Positions 16,503 to 24,956 of a DNA stretch of 64,000 bases are shown here, in pieces. Origin of the DNA: Bacillota bacterium (GTDB lineage: Bacteria > Bacillota > Clostridia > Lachnospirales > Lachnospiraceae); contig JAEWJZ010000004.1 of NCBI GenBank assembly GCA_023386315.1, positions 62,001-126,000 on the forward strand, given 5' to 3'. The position numbers were made by a program, and so were the translations under genes. The notes under the pieces are model-generated. The model had not been told where the DNA came from, did no database searches, and saw nothing but the letters and a program-made list of their open reading frames with translations. Positions within the stretch are counted from its first letter, which is position 1, and every line of letters starts with the position of its first letter.

Positions 16503-17345
16503 ATGCATAAATTTCTTCTATTAGGCGGCGACTCAAGACAGCTTTATTTAAGCCGCATTTTAACTGAAAACGGCTTTTTTAATGTTCTTCATTCTGACGG
16601 AGATGATCCGGACTTCTCACTGAAGGAAGCCATGGAAAGCTGCAATATTATTCTCTGTCCCATACCGTTCACCAAGGATAAAATCAGTCTGTTTTCTGAC
16701 CATGAAATGAACGACCTTGGAATTGGCAATCTCTTAAGCCATCTTACCTCCAGCCATATCCTGTTTGGAGGCAGCATTCCGGCATACGTGAAAGATTATG
16801 CCAGAAAAAATGAAATTAGCTGCTTCGACTATATGGATATGGAAGATGTCACCATAAAAAACACCATTGCAACTGCAGAAGGCGCTGTCGCGGAGGCCAT
16901 CCGGTTAAGCCCCATCTGTCTCCACCAGAGCAAATGCCTGATTACCGGATTCGGAAGATGTGCCAAAACCCTGGCACTTAAGCTAAAAGGCCTTGACCTT
17001 ACGATCACCATCGCGGGAAGAAGAGCAAACCAGCTGGCCCTTGCTTCAGCCATGGGTTTTCAGACTGTTTTACTAAGTGATTTAAAAAAAGAAATAGGCA
17101 GCTATGACTATATCTTCAACACCATACCAGCACTGATCATTGATGAGGAGCTTGTCTCCCTGGCAGCACGGCAGGCAGTCATGATTGATATTGCCTCTGC
17201 CCCCGGCGGTGTGGATTTTGAAGCCTGCAGACAGCAGGGAATCCGTGCAAAGCTCTGCCTTGGCCTCCCTGGAATCTATGCTCCCGAAACCTCAGCGAAA
17301 ATTCTGTATGAAGCGATTCTCACCTGTTTATCTCAAACTGTTTAG
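16503..17345 (+). CDS. dpaA: Dipicolinate synthase subunit A
   Basis: 280 aa, matching SpoVFA. The N-terminus reads KFLLLGGDSRQLYLSRIL, the middle has a Rossmann loop (CLITGFGRCAKTLALKLKG) and the end has CLGLPGIYAPETSAKIL, a signature of the family. With DpaB it oxidises the dapA/dapB-derived precursor to pyridine-2,6-dicarboxylate in the mother cell during sporulation. The dpaB start is 15 nt downstream. Expression by sigma-K would be expected; only a poor sigma-K-like match is visible upstream, so no promoter is called. Confidence 0.95.
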   Translation: MHKFLLLGGDSRQLYLSRILTENGFFNVLHSDGDDPDFSLKEAMESCNIILCPIPFTKDKISLFSDHEMNDLGIGNLLSHLTSSHILFGGSIPAYVKDYARKNEISCFDYMDMEDVTIKNTIATAEGAVAEAIRLSPICLHQSKCLITGFGRCAKTLALKLKGLDLTITIAGRRANQLALASAMGFQTVLLSDLKKEIGSYDYIFNTIPALIIDEELVSLAARQAVMIDIASAPGGVDFEACRQQGIRAKLCLGLPGIYAPETSAKILYEAILTCLSQTV

Positions 17346-17360
17346 GCAAAGGAGTGCAAT

Positions 17361-17939
17361 ATGAAACTGGAAGGAAAGAAAGTAGGCCTGGCAATTACCG
17401 GGTCCTTTTGTACTTTTGACAAAATAGAAGAAGAAATCAAAGTTCTCGCGGATCAGGGAGCAGACATCTATCCCATTTTTTCTTCCAATGTCCAGACTAC
17501 AGATTCCCGGTTTGGCAGCACGAAAGAATATATGGACCGGATTACTAAAATAGCCGGCAACAAGCCTATACTCCGGCTGGAGGAAGCCGAACCCATTGGC
17601 CCCAAAGGATATTTAGATATCCTTCTTATCGCTCCCTGCACCGGCAATACACTGGCAAAGCTGGCAAACGGAATCACCGACTCACCGGTTCTCATGGCTG
17701 CAAAAGCACATTTAAGAAATGAAAAACCCCTGGTAATCTCCCTTTCCACCAATGATGCACTTGGAATGAATTTTAAAAATATTGGTATTCTTTACAATGT
17801 AAAAAATATCTATTTTGTACCCTTCGGTCAGGATAATCCTGTAAAGAAACCGAATTCCATGATTGCCCACACGGAACTGATCTGTAAAACTCTGGAATAT
17901 GCGTTAGAGGGAAGGCAGATACAGCCGGTAATTATCTAA
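17361..17939 (+). CDS. dpaB: Dipicolinate synthase subunit B (flavoprotein)
   Basis: 192 aa, matching SpoVFB. The flavoprotein fold is clear from VGLAITGSFCTFDKI, PIFSSNVQTTDSRFG and the PCTGNTLAKLANGITDSPV segment, which resembles the FMN-binding loops of phosphopantothenoylcysteine decarboxylases. It is the second dipicolinate synthase subunit and is translated 15 nt after dpaA with a GGAG-type RBS. Its presence points to a sporulating organism of the lineage that uses SpoVF instead of the EtfA route. Confidence 0.95.
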   Translation: MKLEGKKVGLAITGSFCTFDKIEEEIKVLADQGADIYPIFSSNVQTTDSRFGSTKEYMDRITKIAGNKPILRLEEAEPIGPKGYLDILLIAPCTGNTLAKLANGITDSPVLMAAKAHLRNEKPLVISLSTNDALGMNFKNIGILYNVKNIYFVPFGQDNPVKKPNSMIAHTELICKTLEYALEGRQIQPVII

Positions 17940-17974
17940 GAAACACAATCTATACAATATGCCTTATTATGGGG

Positions 17975-18075
17975 TAAACAGTACCCACTGACAAGGACAA
18001 AAAACACAAGTAAACTGTACCCTGATAGTAAAACGCAGAAAAAGAAGCTGTGTTAAACTGTCAGGGTACAATTTA
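17975..18075. repeat. TAAACwGTACCC repeats with a 15-bp inverted repeat downstream of dpaB
   Basis: TAAACTGTACCCTGA (18011-18025) and TCAGGGTACAATTTA (18061-18075) are inverted with 14 of 15 matches and a 35-nt loop. A related direct copy, TAAACAGTACCC, lies at 17975-17986. The hairpin may end the dpaAB transcript, but it lacks a T run. The rest of the 280-bp gap (17940-18219) holds the lanR promoter and no gene. Confidence 0.55.
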
Positions 18076-18155
18076 TGGCGTGACACTAATCCATCTTCTC
18101 CTTTCATTTCTATATCTAGAAAAATCAAATCAAATTTATATCATATTTAAATCTC

Positions 18156-18184
18156 TTGAATTTATTTGTTTCTGCGTTTACACT
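18156..18184 (+). promoter_or_regulatory. Candidate promoter of the lantibiotic two-component system
   Basis: TTGAAT (18156-18161), a 17-bp spacer, then TACACT (18179-18184). It leaves a leader of about 30 nt before the GGGGGA SD of the response regulator. Confidence 0.45.
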
Positions 18185-18219
18185 AAAAATAGAAAACTAT
18201 TAGATTAGGGGGACCAGAA

Positions 18220-18915
18220 TTGAACTATAAAATTTTAGTAATTGATGATGATAAAGAATTGTGTTCTTTAATCAAGCAGAGTGTCGCAAAAGAAGAAATA
18301 ATTGCTGATTACTGCTACTCCGGCATGGACGGATTGGCTATTCTTGAAAAAAAGGAGTATCACCTTATTATCCTGGATGTAATGATACCTGGACTGGATG
18401 GATTTCAGATTCTTGAGAAAATACGGCACAAAAGCAGTATTCCAATTCTCATGCTAACGTCAAAAAACGACAGCGCATCAAAAATCTTCGGCCTCCGCTC
18501 CGGGGCTGATGACTATTTGACAAAGCCATTTAATATGGAAGAACTAATTGCCCGGATAATTTCTCTGATCCGCAGATACACCCGTTTTAATGTGACGGGC
18601 GACGTATCGCAGCCGCTTACTTACAAAGGTTTGATCATTGATTTTGATAACCGAAGTGTTACTACAAAAAACGGCACTTTTGAATTGCCTCCAAAAGAGT
18701 TTGATATTTTACTTTTCTGTGCAAAAAACCAAGGGAAAATATTAACTAAACAGCAGATATACGAAGAGGTCTGGGGTGAGGATTATGTATACGATGACAG
18801 CAATATTATGGCTATTATCAGCCGTCTTCGAAAAAAAATAGAACCAGACTCAGGATCGCCGATGTATATTCAAACGGTAAAAGGTATCGGTTACCGATTT
18901 AATAAGGAGGTATAA
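18220..18915 (+). CDS. OmpR-family response regulator (LanR-like)
   Basis: 231 aa. The receiver domain has the acidic pocket IDDD (about 9-11), phospho-acceptor Asp53 in IILDVMIPGLD, Thr in MLTSK and Lys in DDYLTKPF. The C-terminal winged helix (PPKEFDILLF ... SNIMAIISRLRKKIE ... YIQTVKGIGYRF) is OmpR/PhoB type. The start is TTG with GGGGGA upstream. The histidine kinase follows 2 nt after the stop region. Position next to the LanFEG genes indicates control of lantibiotic immunity and production. Direct repeats at 19870-19902 and 28450-28486 are candidate targets. Confidence 0.92.
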   Translation: MNYKILVIDDDKELCSLIKQSVAKEEIIADYCYSGMDGLAILEKKEYHLIILDVMIPGLDGFQILEKIRHKSSIPILMLTSKNDSASKIFGLRSGADDYLTKPFNMEELIARIISLIRRYTRFNVTGDVSQPLTYKGLIIDFDNRSVTTKNGTFELPPKEFDILLFCAKNQGKILTKQQIYEEVWGEDYVYDDSNIMAIISRLRKKIEPDSGSPMYIQTVKGIGYRFNKEV

Positions 18916-18917
18916 AG

Positions 18918-19841
18918 TTGACACTGACATATATTTTAGGTTTGCTTCTATGCATGTCACTTTTTCTTGGTGGAATTTGTTTTGCAAAATTAATCAGTAT
19001 CAGGCAAGAGTTGCAGGAAATGGCAGAGGCTTTATCAGATATTGGATCGGGTAATGGCAATCGAAAAATTCTGGCTGCCAGCAATGAGCTGACTGCAGAA
19101 CTCTCCTATAAACTAAATGAAATTGTTTATAGTTACGAAGAACAAATTTATCAGTTCAGATTAGCAGACGAAGCTAACCGCCAGCTTATGACCAGCCTTT
19201 CTCATGATGTAAGAACACCGCTGACTACTCTGATCGGATATTTAGACGCAATACACAGGGGTATAGCCTCTCCGGAAGATCATGAAAGCTATATTGAAAC
19301 AGCAAGATTAAAGGCTCATGATCTAAAAAATTATATTGATATATTATTTGACTGGTTTAAATTGAATTCCAGCGAATTTACTTTATCTCTGGAGCAAATT
19401 GAACTTGCTGAGCTGACACGTAATATTTTGAAAAACTGGGTTCCTATTTTTGAAGAAAAACATATTCATTTTGAAATTAAAATCCCGGAAAAACCTTTTC
19501 TTATAATTGTAGATCCTGACTGTTATGAACGAATTATAAACAATCTTATTCAAAACGTTATCAGCCACAGTCAAGCTTCTGAAATAACAATACAGATGGA
19601 AAAAGAAGATACCAATATCGTAATTCGGGTAAAAGACAATGGAATCGGGATTGATGCTGCTGATCTACAGCATATCTTTGAACGACTGTACAAATGTGAT
19701 AAAGGACGTTCTGATAAGGGCAGTGGGTTAGGTTTGTCAATCGTCAGGCAGCTGGTAGAAAAAATGAATGGTATGATTGATGCAGAGAGTGAACCAAATC
19801 GTTATACTATTTTTATGATCCGTTTTCACACAGAAATTTAA
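18918..19841 (+). CDS. Sensor histidine kinase (LanK-like), short N-terminal sensor
   Basis: 307 aa. A single N-terminal hydrophobic helix (about 4-23) is followed directly by a linker; there is almost no extracellular domain. The H box is SLSHDVRTPLTTLIGYL with His96. The N box lies in IINNLIQNVISHS, and the ATP lid motifs are DNGIGI and GSGLGLSIV. The lack of a sensor domain suggests intramembrane sensing, as in bacitracin and lantibiotic detection systems. The start is TTG behind AAGGAGG. It is paired with the response regulator just upstream. Confidence 0.9.
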   Translation: MTLTYILGLLLCMSLFLGGICFAKLISIRQELQEMAEALSDIGSGNGNRKILAASNELTAELSYKLNEIVYSYEEQIYQFRLADEANRQLMTSLSHDVRTPLTTLIGYLDAIHRGIASPEDHESYIETARLKAHDLKNYIDILFDWFKLNSSEFTLSLEQIELAELTRNILKNWVPIFEEKHIHFEIKIPEKPFLIIVDPDCYERIINNLIQNVISHSQASEITIQMEKEDTNIVIRVKDNGIGIDAADLQHIFERLYKCDKGRSDKGSGLGLSIVRQLVEKMNGMIDAESEPNRYTIFMIRFHTEI

Positions 19842-19869
19842 AGGCATATAAACCAAATACAAGGATCTT

Positions 19870-19902
19870 GCAAGGTTGGGGCAAGGTTAATGCAAGGTTG
19901 GG
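19870..19902 (+). repeat. Three tandem 11-bp direct repeats upstream of lanF
   Basis: GCAAGGTTGGG, GCAAGGTTAAT and GCAAGGTTGGG are directly contiguous, with a degenerate fourth unit (ACAAGGATCTT, 19859-19869) in the same phase. The 11-bp period places each unit on one face of the helix. The array ends 7 bp before a TATAAT. Confidence 0.85.
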
Positions 19903-19909
19903 GTGTTAG

Positions 19910-19915
19910 TATAAT
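19910..19915 (+). promoter_or_regulatory. -10 element of the lanFEG promoter, probably activator-dependent
   Basis: A consensus TATAAT with no recognisable -35. The expected -35 position lies inside the third 11-bp repeat. This layout fits activation by a bound OmpR-type regulator. Confidence 0.6.
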
Positions 19916-19941
19916 CTCAATAAGAAAAGGAGGTTTCCGGT

Positions 19942-20865
19942 TTGAATGAATTAATTATTGAAACAAAAAATCTTTCTAAACATTATGGAGAGCAGAAAAG
20001 TGTTGATAACCTGAATATCCACGTAAAACAGGGGCGAATCTACGGTTTGCTTGGCAGAAATGGGGCTGGTAAAACAACAACCATGAAAATGCTCTTGAAG
20101 TTATCAAGCCCTACTTCTGGAGAAATCCGGTTATTTGGTGAAAACATACATGGTAATGAAAGAAAAATATTACCACGTATCGGAAGTATAATAGAAGCAC
20201 CCGGATTTTATCCAAATTTGACAGGAACGGAAAATTTAAAAATTTTTGCGCTTCTTAGAGGAGTCTCAAAACGCAATGCAATTGAAAGCGCTTTAGAAGT
20301 TGTGGGATTACCATATAATGATAAGAAATTATTTTCTCAATATTCACTTGGTATGAAACAGCGCCTGGCCATTGCTCTCGCTATAATGCATGATCCGGAG
20401 CTGCTGATTTTAGACGAACCCATCAATGGGCTTGATCCCATCGGAATCGCTGAGGTGCGCTCCTTTATCCGCGAACTATGCGAAGTAAAAAAGAAAACAA
20501 TATTAATATCAAGCCATATTCTTTCTGAAATAGCTTTACTTGCTGATGATATTGGAATTATCGATCACGGTATTCTGCTGGAAGAACAAAGTCTTTCTGA
20601 ATTAGAAGAAAAAAACAGCAAATATATTCACTTTGTAGTATCTGATACCGCTCAGGCTGCCAGAATCCTTGAAAGAGATTTTAAAACAGTAAACTTTATT
20701 GTAGGAGGGAACCACAGCATTCGTTTATACGATGATAATCTATCTGTCTCCTTATTAAACCGAACTTTTATAGAAAATGGATTAGAGGTCTCAGAAGCGC
20801 ATACATGTGAAGATACTTTGGAAGATTACTTTAAACATATAACGGGAGGTGAAGGAATTGCATAA
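19942..20865 (+). CDS. Lantibiotic-protection ABC transporter ATP-binding protein (LanF-like)
   Basis: 307 aa. Walker A is GLLGRNGAGKTT (Lys44), the signature is YSLGMKQRLAIALA and Walker B is LLILDEPINGLDP. Where most ABC ATPases have a Q-loop Gln, this protein has Glu85 in GSIIEAPGFYP. That E-loop is a known mark of LanF proteins and separates them from BcrA-type relatives. With the two permeases that follow it should expel the lantibiotic from the membrane. The start is TTG after AGGAGG. The gene overlaps the next one by 8 nt. Confidence 0.92.
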   Translation: MNELIIETKNLSKHYGEQKSVDNLNIHVKQGRIYGLLGRNGAGKTTTMKMLLKLSSPTSGEIRLFGENIHGNERKILPRIGSIIEAPGFYPNLTGTENLKIFALLRGVSKRNAIESALEVVGLPYNDKKLFSQYSLGMKQRLAIALAIMHDPELLILDEPINGLDPIGIAEVRSFIRELCEVKKKTILISSHILSEIALLADDIGIIDHGILLEEQSLSELEEKNSKYIHFVVSDTAQAARILERDFKTVNFIVGGNHSIRLYDDNLSVSLLNRTFIENGLEVSEAHTCEDTLEDYFKHITGGEGIA

Positions 20866-21631
20866 TCTTCTTTATGCAGAGTTTATAAAATTTAAAAGAA
20901 GAAAAATTTTTTCATTTGGAATACTGGCAGCATTAATTTTTCCTGTTTTTAATTCTGCCCTGTTATCTGAATCTAATTTTGCAAGCATCCAATCCGGAGT
21001 AAGGGAAGACAATGCTTTTTTACTTTTAATGCCTATGCTCATCATTCTGGCATCAAATCTTTTTTTTGTAGAACAGGATAATAACACTCTTAAAAATCTA
21101 CTTTGTATTCCTATTCCACCCAAGAAAATAGTGCTCGCAAAACTGCTGGTCTTATTGTTTTTTTCAATCACATTCCAAATTACCGGTTTTGTTATCAGTA
21201 CCGTAATTGCCATCATTCAGAATATACCGGTTATTCAGCCTTTTTTTCAATTTTTTCTAACTGCATCCACCGGCGTATTGATATGGGCTGCGGCTCTCCC
21301 ATGCATTGTTCTGGTTGTTTGGTTTAATAAAAGCTATTTACTCTCTATTATCATAGTTTTCTTTTACACGCTTATAAACTATGTAATGCATTTCAGCGAT
21401 GCAATTATGATGCAACCTATTGGATTACATGCTGGTACATTAATGCCTGTCCCAATGATATTTAGATGGCTATATCAGTTTTATACTCCAGTTGGAGATA
21501 TACAAACTGCTTTTTACCACCGCTTTAGTCAGTATTTTGCTTCTACACCTATTTGCTTTTTTGTACTTCTGCTGGAGGCCTTTGTATGTATTTATATAAT
21601 GTTCTGGATTTACAACAGCAGGGAAAATTAA
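20858..21631 (+). CDS. Lantibiotic-immunity ABC permease (LanE-like)
   Basis: About 257 aa with six predicted membrane spans (for example LLLMPMLIILASNLFFV and ITGFVISTVIAIIQNI) and the short N-terminal motif LYAEFIKFKRRK, shared with LanE/LanG and BcrB-type permeases. The TTG at 20858 is preferred over the upstream GTG at 20849, since GGAGG sits 8 nt before it and overlaps the GTG. The start overlaps the end of lanF, implying coupled translation. It forms the transport complex with LanF and LanG. Confidence 0.88.
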   Translation: MHNLLYAEFIKFKRRKIFSFGILAALIFPVFNSALLSESNFASIQSGVREDNAFLLLMPMLIILASNLFFVEQDNNTLKNLLCIPIPPKKIVLAKLLVLLFFSITFQITGFVISTVIAIIQNIPVIQPFFQFFLTASTGVLIWAAALPCIVLVVWFNKSYLLSIIIVFFYTLINYVMHFSDAIMMQPIGLHAGTLMPVPMIFRWLYQFYTPVGDIQTAFYHRFSQYFASTPICFFVLLLEAFVCIYIMFWIYNSREN

Positions 21632-21646
21632 GAAAGGAGCTTCTTC

Positions 21647-22453
21647 ATGATCTGCATTATAAAAACAGAGTTCATAAAATTGAAACGCTTTCATATTCTG
21701 CTTATTGGTATGATTGGAATGACTTTTCCAGCTATTCTATCAGTTTTTACGCAAACTGTCTCTACTCCCGAAGCGCAGATACAAAATTTTAACATCTCAG
21801 CCATGTTAGATAATACCATCTGGAACAATGCAACTATTTTCATGCCTGTCACCTTTACACTGATTGGGGGTTACTTAATTAACCGTGAATATACAGATGA
21901 TACACTTAAAAATATTTTTACAATTCCTATCAGTTTTCAAAATCTTATTATGGGAAAGCTGATTACTATGGGTATATTAAGTGTGCTGTTTGGTTTTTAT
22001 AGTTTTTTAGTAACTATTATCGTGGGATTAGTGACTGGTATAACAGGATTCAGCGCAGTTGTTTTGTTGAAAGGTTTTTTGCAGATGCCTGGTATGGCTC
22101 TCTGCACATTTATTTCAGTTCTTCCCATTATTACATTCACAAGCCGAAAACGTGATGCCTTTATGGGCGGTGTTATTATATCTTTTCTATTTGGATATAG
22201 TTCTATGTTTATAAAAAACGTTACTCTTCGCAGTTTATACCCCATATTATCTGGTCTAACTGTTATACAGTTTGATACAAGAATATACATGAACACCACT
22301 GAACCCGCTAATCTTTTTATGTCTATTTTAACTTTGGCTGCCGTACTTCTGCTTACAAGCGAAATTATTTTATTATCTGGCCCACCCCAAAAAACAATAA
22401 AAAGCAAAAAAAACACTATGTTTCTACGACAAGGTCAAAAAAGAGAGAGCTGA
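21647..22453 (+). CDS. Lantibiotic-immunity ABC permease (LanG-like)
   Basis: 268 aa, six predicted helices. The N-terminal IKTEFIKLKRFHILLIGMIG repeats the LanE pattern, and NREYTDDTLKNIFTIPIS is the loop conserved in LanG/LanE permeases. The ATG follows AGAAAGGAG. It lies 15 nt after lanE. The Lys-rich C-terminus (KTIKSKKNTMFLRQGQKRE) is cytoplasmic. Together with 19942 and 20858 it makes the standard three-gene LanFEG self-protection transporter. Confidence 0.9.
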   Translation: MICIIKTEFIKLKRFHILLIGMIGMTFPAILSVFTQTVSTPEAQIQNFNISAMLDNTIWNNATIFMPVTFTLIGGYLINREYTDDTLKNIFTIPISFQNLIMGKLITMGILSVLFGFYSFLVTIIVGLVTGITGFSAVVLLKGFLQMPGMALCTFISVLPIITFTSRKRDAFMGGVIISFLFGYSSMFIKNVTLRSLYPILSGLTVIQFDTRIYMNTTEPANLFMSILTLAAVLLLTSEIILLSGPPQKTIKSKKNTMFLRQGQKRES

Positions 22454-22490
22454 TATAGGCCCATAATTAATAATAAGGAGAGTTTTAATT

Positions 22491-22757
22491 ATGAAAGAAA
22501 AATTATTGAGCACAATTGCAGTGATTACTATTTTAATTCCTTTCACAGTCATTTTACTTTGGAACGCTAATAACCCTAATGCAACCGCCATTTTAATTGG
22601 ATATTGCATTTTTTCCACAATCAGCTTCTTTTATACCCTTTTTCTATTTGCTGTAAAGCGATTCAGGAATACTAATATAAAGGTCGCGCTAGGTGTTAAC
22701 AGCCTATATCTCTTATGTATTTTGTCATTTGTAGTATTACCTCATCTTATGAATTAG
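22491..22757 (+). CDS. Small membrane protein ending the immunity operon
   Basis: 88 aa with three hydrophobic segments (about 6-24, 31-54 and 66-85), the last ending in VVLPHLMN. It has an AAGGAG RBS and lies 37 nt after lanG, before a strong terminator, so it belongs to the same operon. I recognise no family. LanI/LanH-type immunity accessory proteins are often small, membrane-bound and divergent in sequence, so an immunity role is plausible from context only. Confidence 0.6.
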   Translation: MKEKLLSTIAVITILIPFTVILLWNANNPNATAILIGYCIFSTISFFYTLFLFAVKRFRNTNIKVALGVNSLYLLCILSFVVLPHLMN

Positions 22758-22761
22758 CAAA

Positions 22762-22810
22762 TTAATACCCTCATATAGGATTGAAATAGCGTCCTATATG
22801 AGGGTATTAA
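22762..22810. terminator. Perfect 19-bp-stem terminator between convergent lan operons
   Basis: TTAATACCCTCATATAGGA (22762-22780) pairs perfectly with 22792-22810 around an 11-nt loop. It lies between the end of the immunity operon and the end of lanT, so it probably works in both directions. Confidence 0.85.
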
Positions 22811-22837
22811 ACTACTAAATATAATTCCCGACCAATC

Positions 22838-24952
22838 CTAGAGTTTAGAGTGAATTAATCTATAATACAATGATTTGTTGTTCAATAATTCTTCATGTTT
22901 TCCTGATTCAATTATTTTTCCTGATTCGATCACATATATCCTGTCAAAATCCTGAATTGTATTTAAACGATGGGTAACTACAATCTGGCTGACACCTTCT
23001 TTTTTTATATTTTCATAAATCTTTTTTTCTGTAATTGGATCTAAATTACTTGTTGCCTCATCAAATACTATAACTTCTGGGTCAAGTGCTACTGCCCTTG
23101 CAATTGCAATTCTTTGCTTTTGTCCTCCAGAAATATTCTGACCATTTTCGCCAATAAATGTGTTAATCCCCATTGGACAACTTTGAATAAAGTCCTGCAT
23201 TTCTGAAACCCTGGCAGCTTTATTAAGTTTTTCATCAGACAGGGATTTCAAGATATCAATATTATCTTTAATTGAACCACTAAAAGCAACCGGAGTCTGC
23301 GTAACTATTGTGAATATCCTATCAATATCATCTCTATTAATTTCTGTTATGTCAATGCCATTTAAAGTTATTTTACCCGTGTAACTAAATAAAACATTCA
23401 TTATTATTTTTAATAATGTTGATTTTCCGCTTCCAGATGTACCAACTATAGCAATCCGCTCTCCAGTTTTTAAATCAAAGTTAATATCAGATAATTCTTT
23501 TTTATTACTGTTCCCATATGAAAAACTGAGTCCTTCCAGCTTTAGATGTTCAAAATGCTCAATTGATAACTGACCATTCTCAGCATTTTCATTATACGTA
23601 AGGAATTCTTCCAATCTTAACAATGTTTCTTTTAAATTACCAAGCTGCGGAATTACAATTGATACGGTGTTAAACGGTGCCATAAAATAAGATGATAATG
23701 TGACAAAGGCAATAAGCCCCCCTATCGTCATTTCTGTTATGGAGACAAAGTACGATCCACAGATATAAATTAATAGTGGGGTTATGATGCCAATTGAATT
23801 AATACCTGATTCAAGAAAATTTCCAGCAATGCTCTTTTTCCGCAATAAATTTAACACCTTATCGTAATCATGCTTAAGACCCGTATTTAAAATCATACTT
23901 AATCTCATACATCTGATCTGCTGGATATTTACTAAAGTATCAACCATTTTTCCCTCTAACTTACTTCTCTCCGCAATATAATTCTTAACTAACTCATCTA
24001 ACTTTTTTTTAATCAGGCTGATATATATTAACTGAAGAAAAATTATTATTAAAGTCATTAAAAATAAAACAAATGATTGTCCTATCATAAAAACAGCACA
24101 AATAATTGCTGTTATTATTTCTACAAAGGTTGATATAAGTAACGCTGACACAAAATCATAGATGTCATTTACACTGTTAAATCTATATTGCAAATCTCCA
24201 GATGAGTGACTTTCATAAAATTTTAAATTAATGCGAAATAGTTTTTCAATCATATGGTGAATTGTTTCTTTATAAAGATTGTTTTGTACCAGAAGTATTA
24301 TGTTTTGTTTCAGCAGATTCGCACAAAAAAAAGCAATCATTATAGATAATGCAATTCCCAAATATATAAGGGTATTGTATCCAACAGAACTTTTTCCCAT
24401 TGTATCTACAATTTTTTGAATTGTAAGTGATGGTAACAAAACAATACACTGAGTCAATAGTGTCAATATAAATGCAGATACAATAGAAGAAAATTTAACC
24501 TTAATAGATGAACTTCTAATATTCTTATTCTTTTTTTTGATGTTCTTTGTTGGAACAATTTTAATAATATATCGTTCACATTCATTAAGCAAATCCTGAA
24601 ATGACATATGCCTTAAACCATTAACCGGATCATTAATAAAATATTTATTTCCCACTTTTTGTGTTACTACAAAATAATGGTTACTTTTTGTACACATAAT
24701 AAGCGGTAAATTAGCGCTTATATTTTCTTCCACTAAAAAATCTTCATAGGCCGTAAATTGAAATCCATACTCTTCAGCAATATATTTCATATCAGAGAAA
24801 GATAATCCATCACGGCCAATGTTTAAATTAGCTCTTATATCATTTTGATTAAATTTACATCCATAATACTGAAAAACCATAGTCAGACATGAAATTCCGC
24901 AATCAGTTGTTCCTAATTGTCTGATCATAGGAACCTTTTTCTTTTTAGGCAT
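22838..24952 (-). CDS. Bifunctional C39 peptidase / ABC exporter (LanT)
   Basis: 704 aa. The N-terminal C39 peptidase has Cys18 in GTTDCGISCL, His92 in KSNHYFVV and Asp108 in FINDP, a complete triad. Residues about 160-440 form a six-helix membrane domain. The C-terminal ATPase has GTSGSGKSTLLK, the signature ISGGQKQRIAIA and VIVFDEATSNLD. LanT cleaves class II leaders after a double-glycine-type motif while exporting the peptide. The start overlaps the lanM end region (4-nt gap), with GAGGTG as RBS. No separate LanP is present nearby. Confidence 0.95.
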   Translation of the reverse strand: MPKKKKVPMIRQLGTTDCGISCLTMVFQYYGCKFNQNDIRANLNIGRDGLSFSDMKYIAEEYGFQFTAYEDFLVEENISANLPLIMCTKSNHYFVVTQKVGNKYFINDPVNGLRHMSFQDLLNECERYIIKIVPTKNIKKKNKNIRSSSIKVKFSSIVSAFILTLLTQCIVLLPSLTIQKIVDTMGKSSVGYNTLIYLGIALSIMIAFFCANLLKQNIILLVQNNLYKETIHHMIEKLFRINLKFYESHSSGDLQYRFNSVNDIYDFVSALLISTFVEIITAIICAVFMIGQSFVLFLMTLIIIFLQLIYISLIKKKLDELVKNYIAERSKLEGKMVDTLVNIQQIRCMRLSMILNTGLKHDYDKVLNLLRKKSIAGNFLESGINSIGIITPLLIYICGSYFVSITEMTIGGLIAFVTLSSYFMAPFNTVSIVIPQLGNLKETLLRLEEFLTYNENAENGQLSIEHFEHLKLEGLSFSYGNSNKKELSDINFDLKTGERIAIVGTSGSGKSTLLKIIMNVLFSYTGKITLNGIDITEINRDDIDRIFTIVTQTPVAFSGSIKDNIDILKSLSDEKLNKAARVSEMQDFIQSCPMGINTFIGENGQNISGGQKQRIAIARAVALDPEVIVFDEATSNLDPITEKKIYENIKKEGVSQIVVTHRLNTIQDFDRIYVIESGKIIESGKHEELLNNKSLYYRLIHSKL

Positions 24953-24956
24953 ATTA

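Noticed and set aside
18177..18205. TTTACA-17-TTAGAT as the lanR promoter
   Set aside because: Its start site would fall inside the SD of the response regulator. The TTGAAT-17-TACACT pair upstream fits better.
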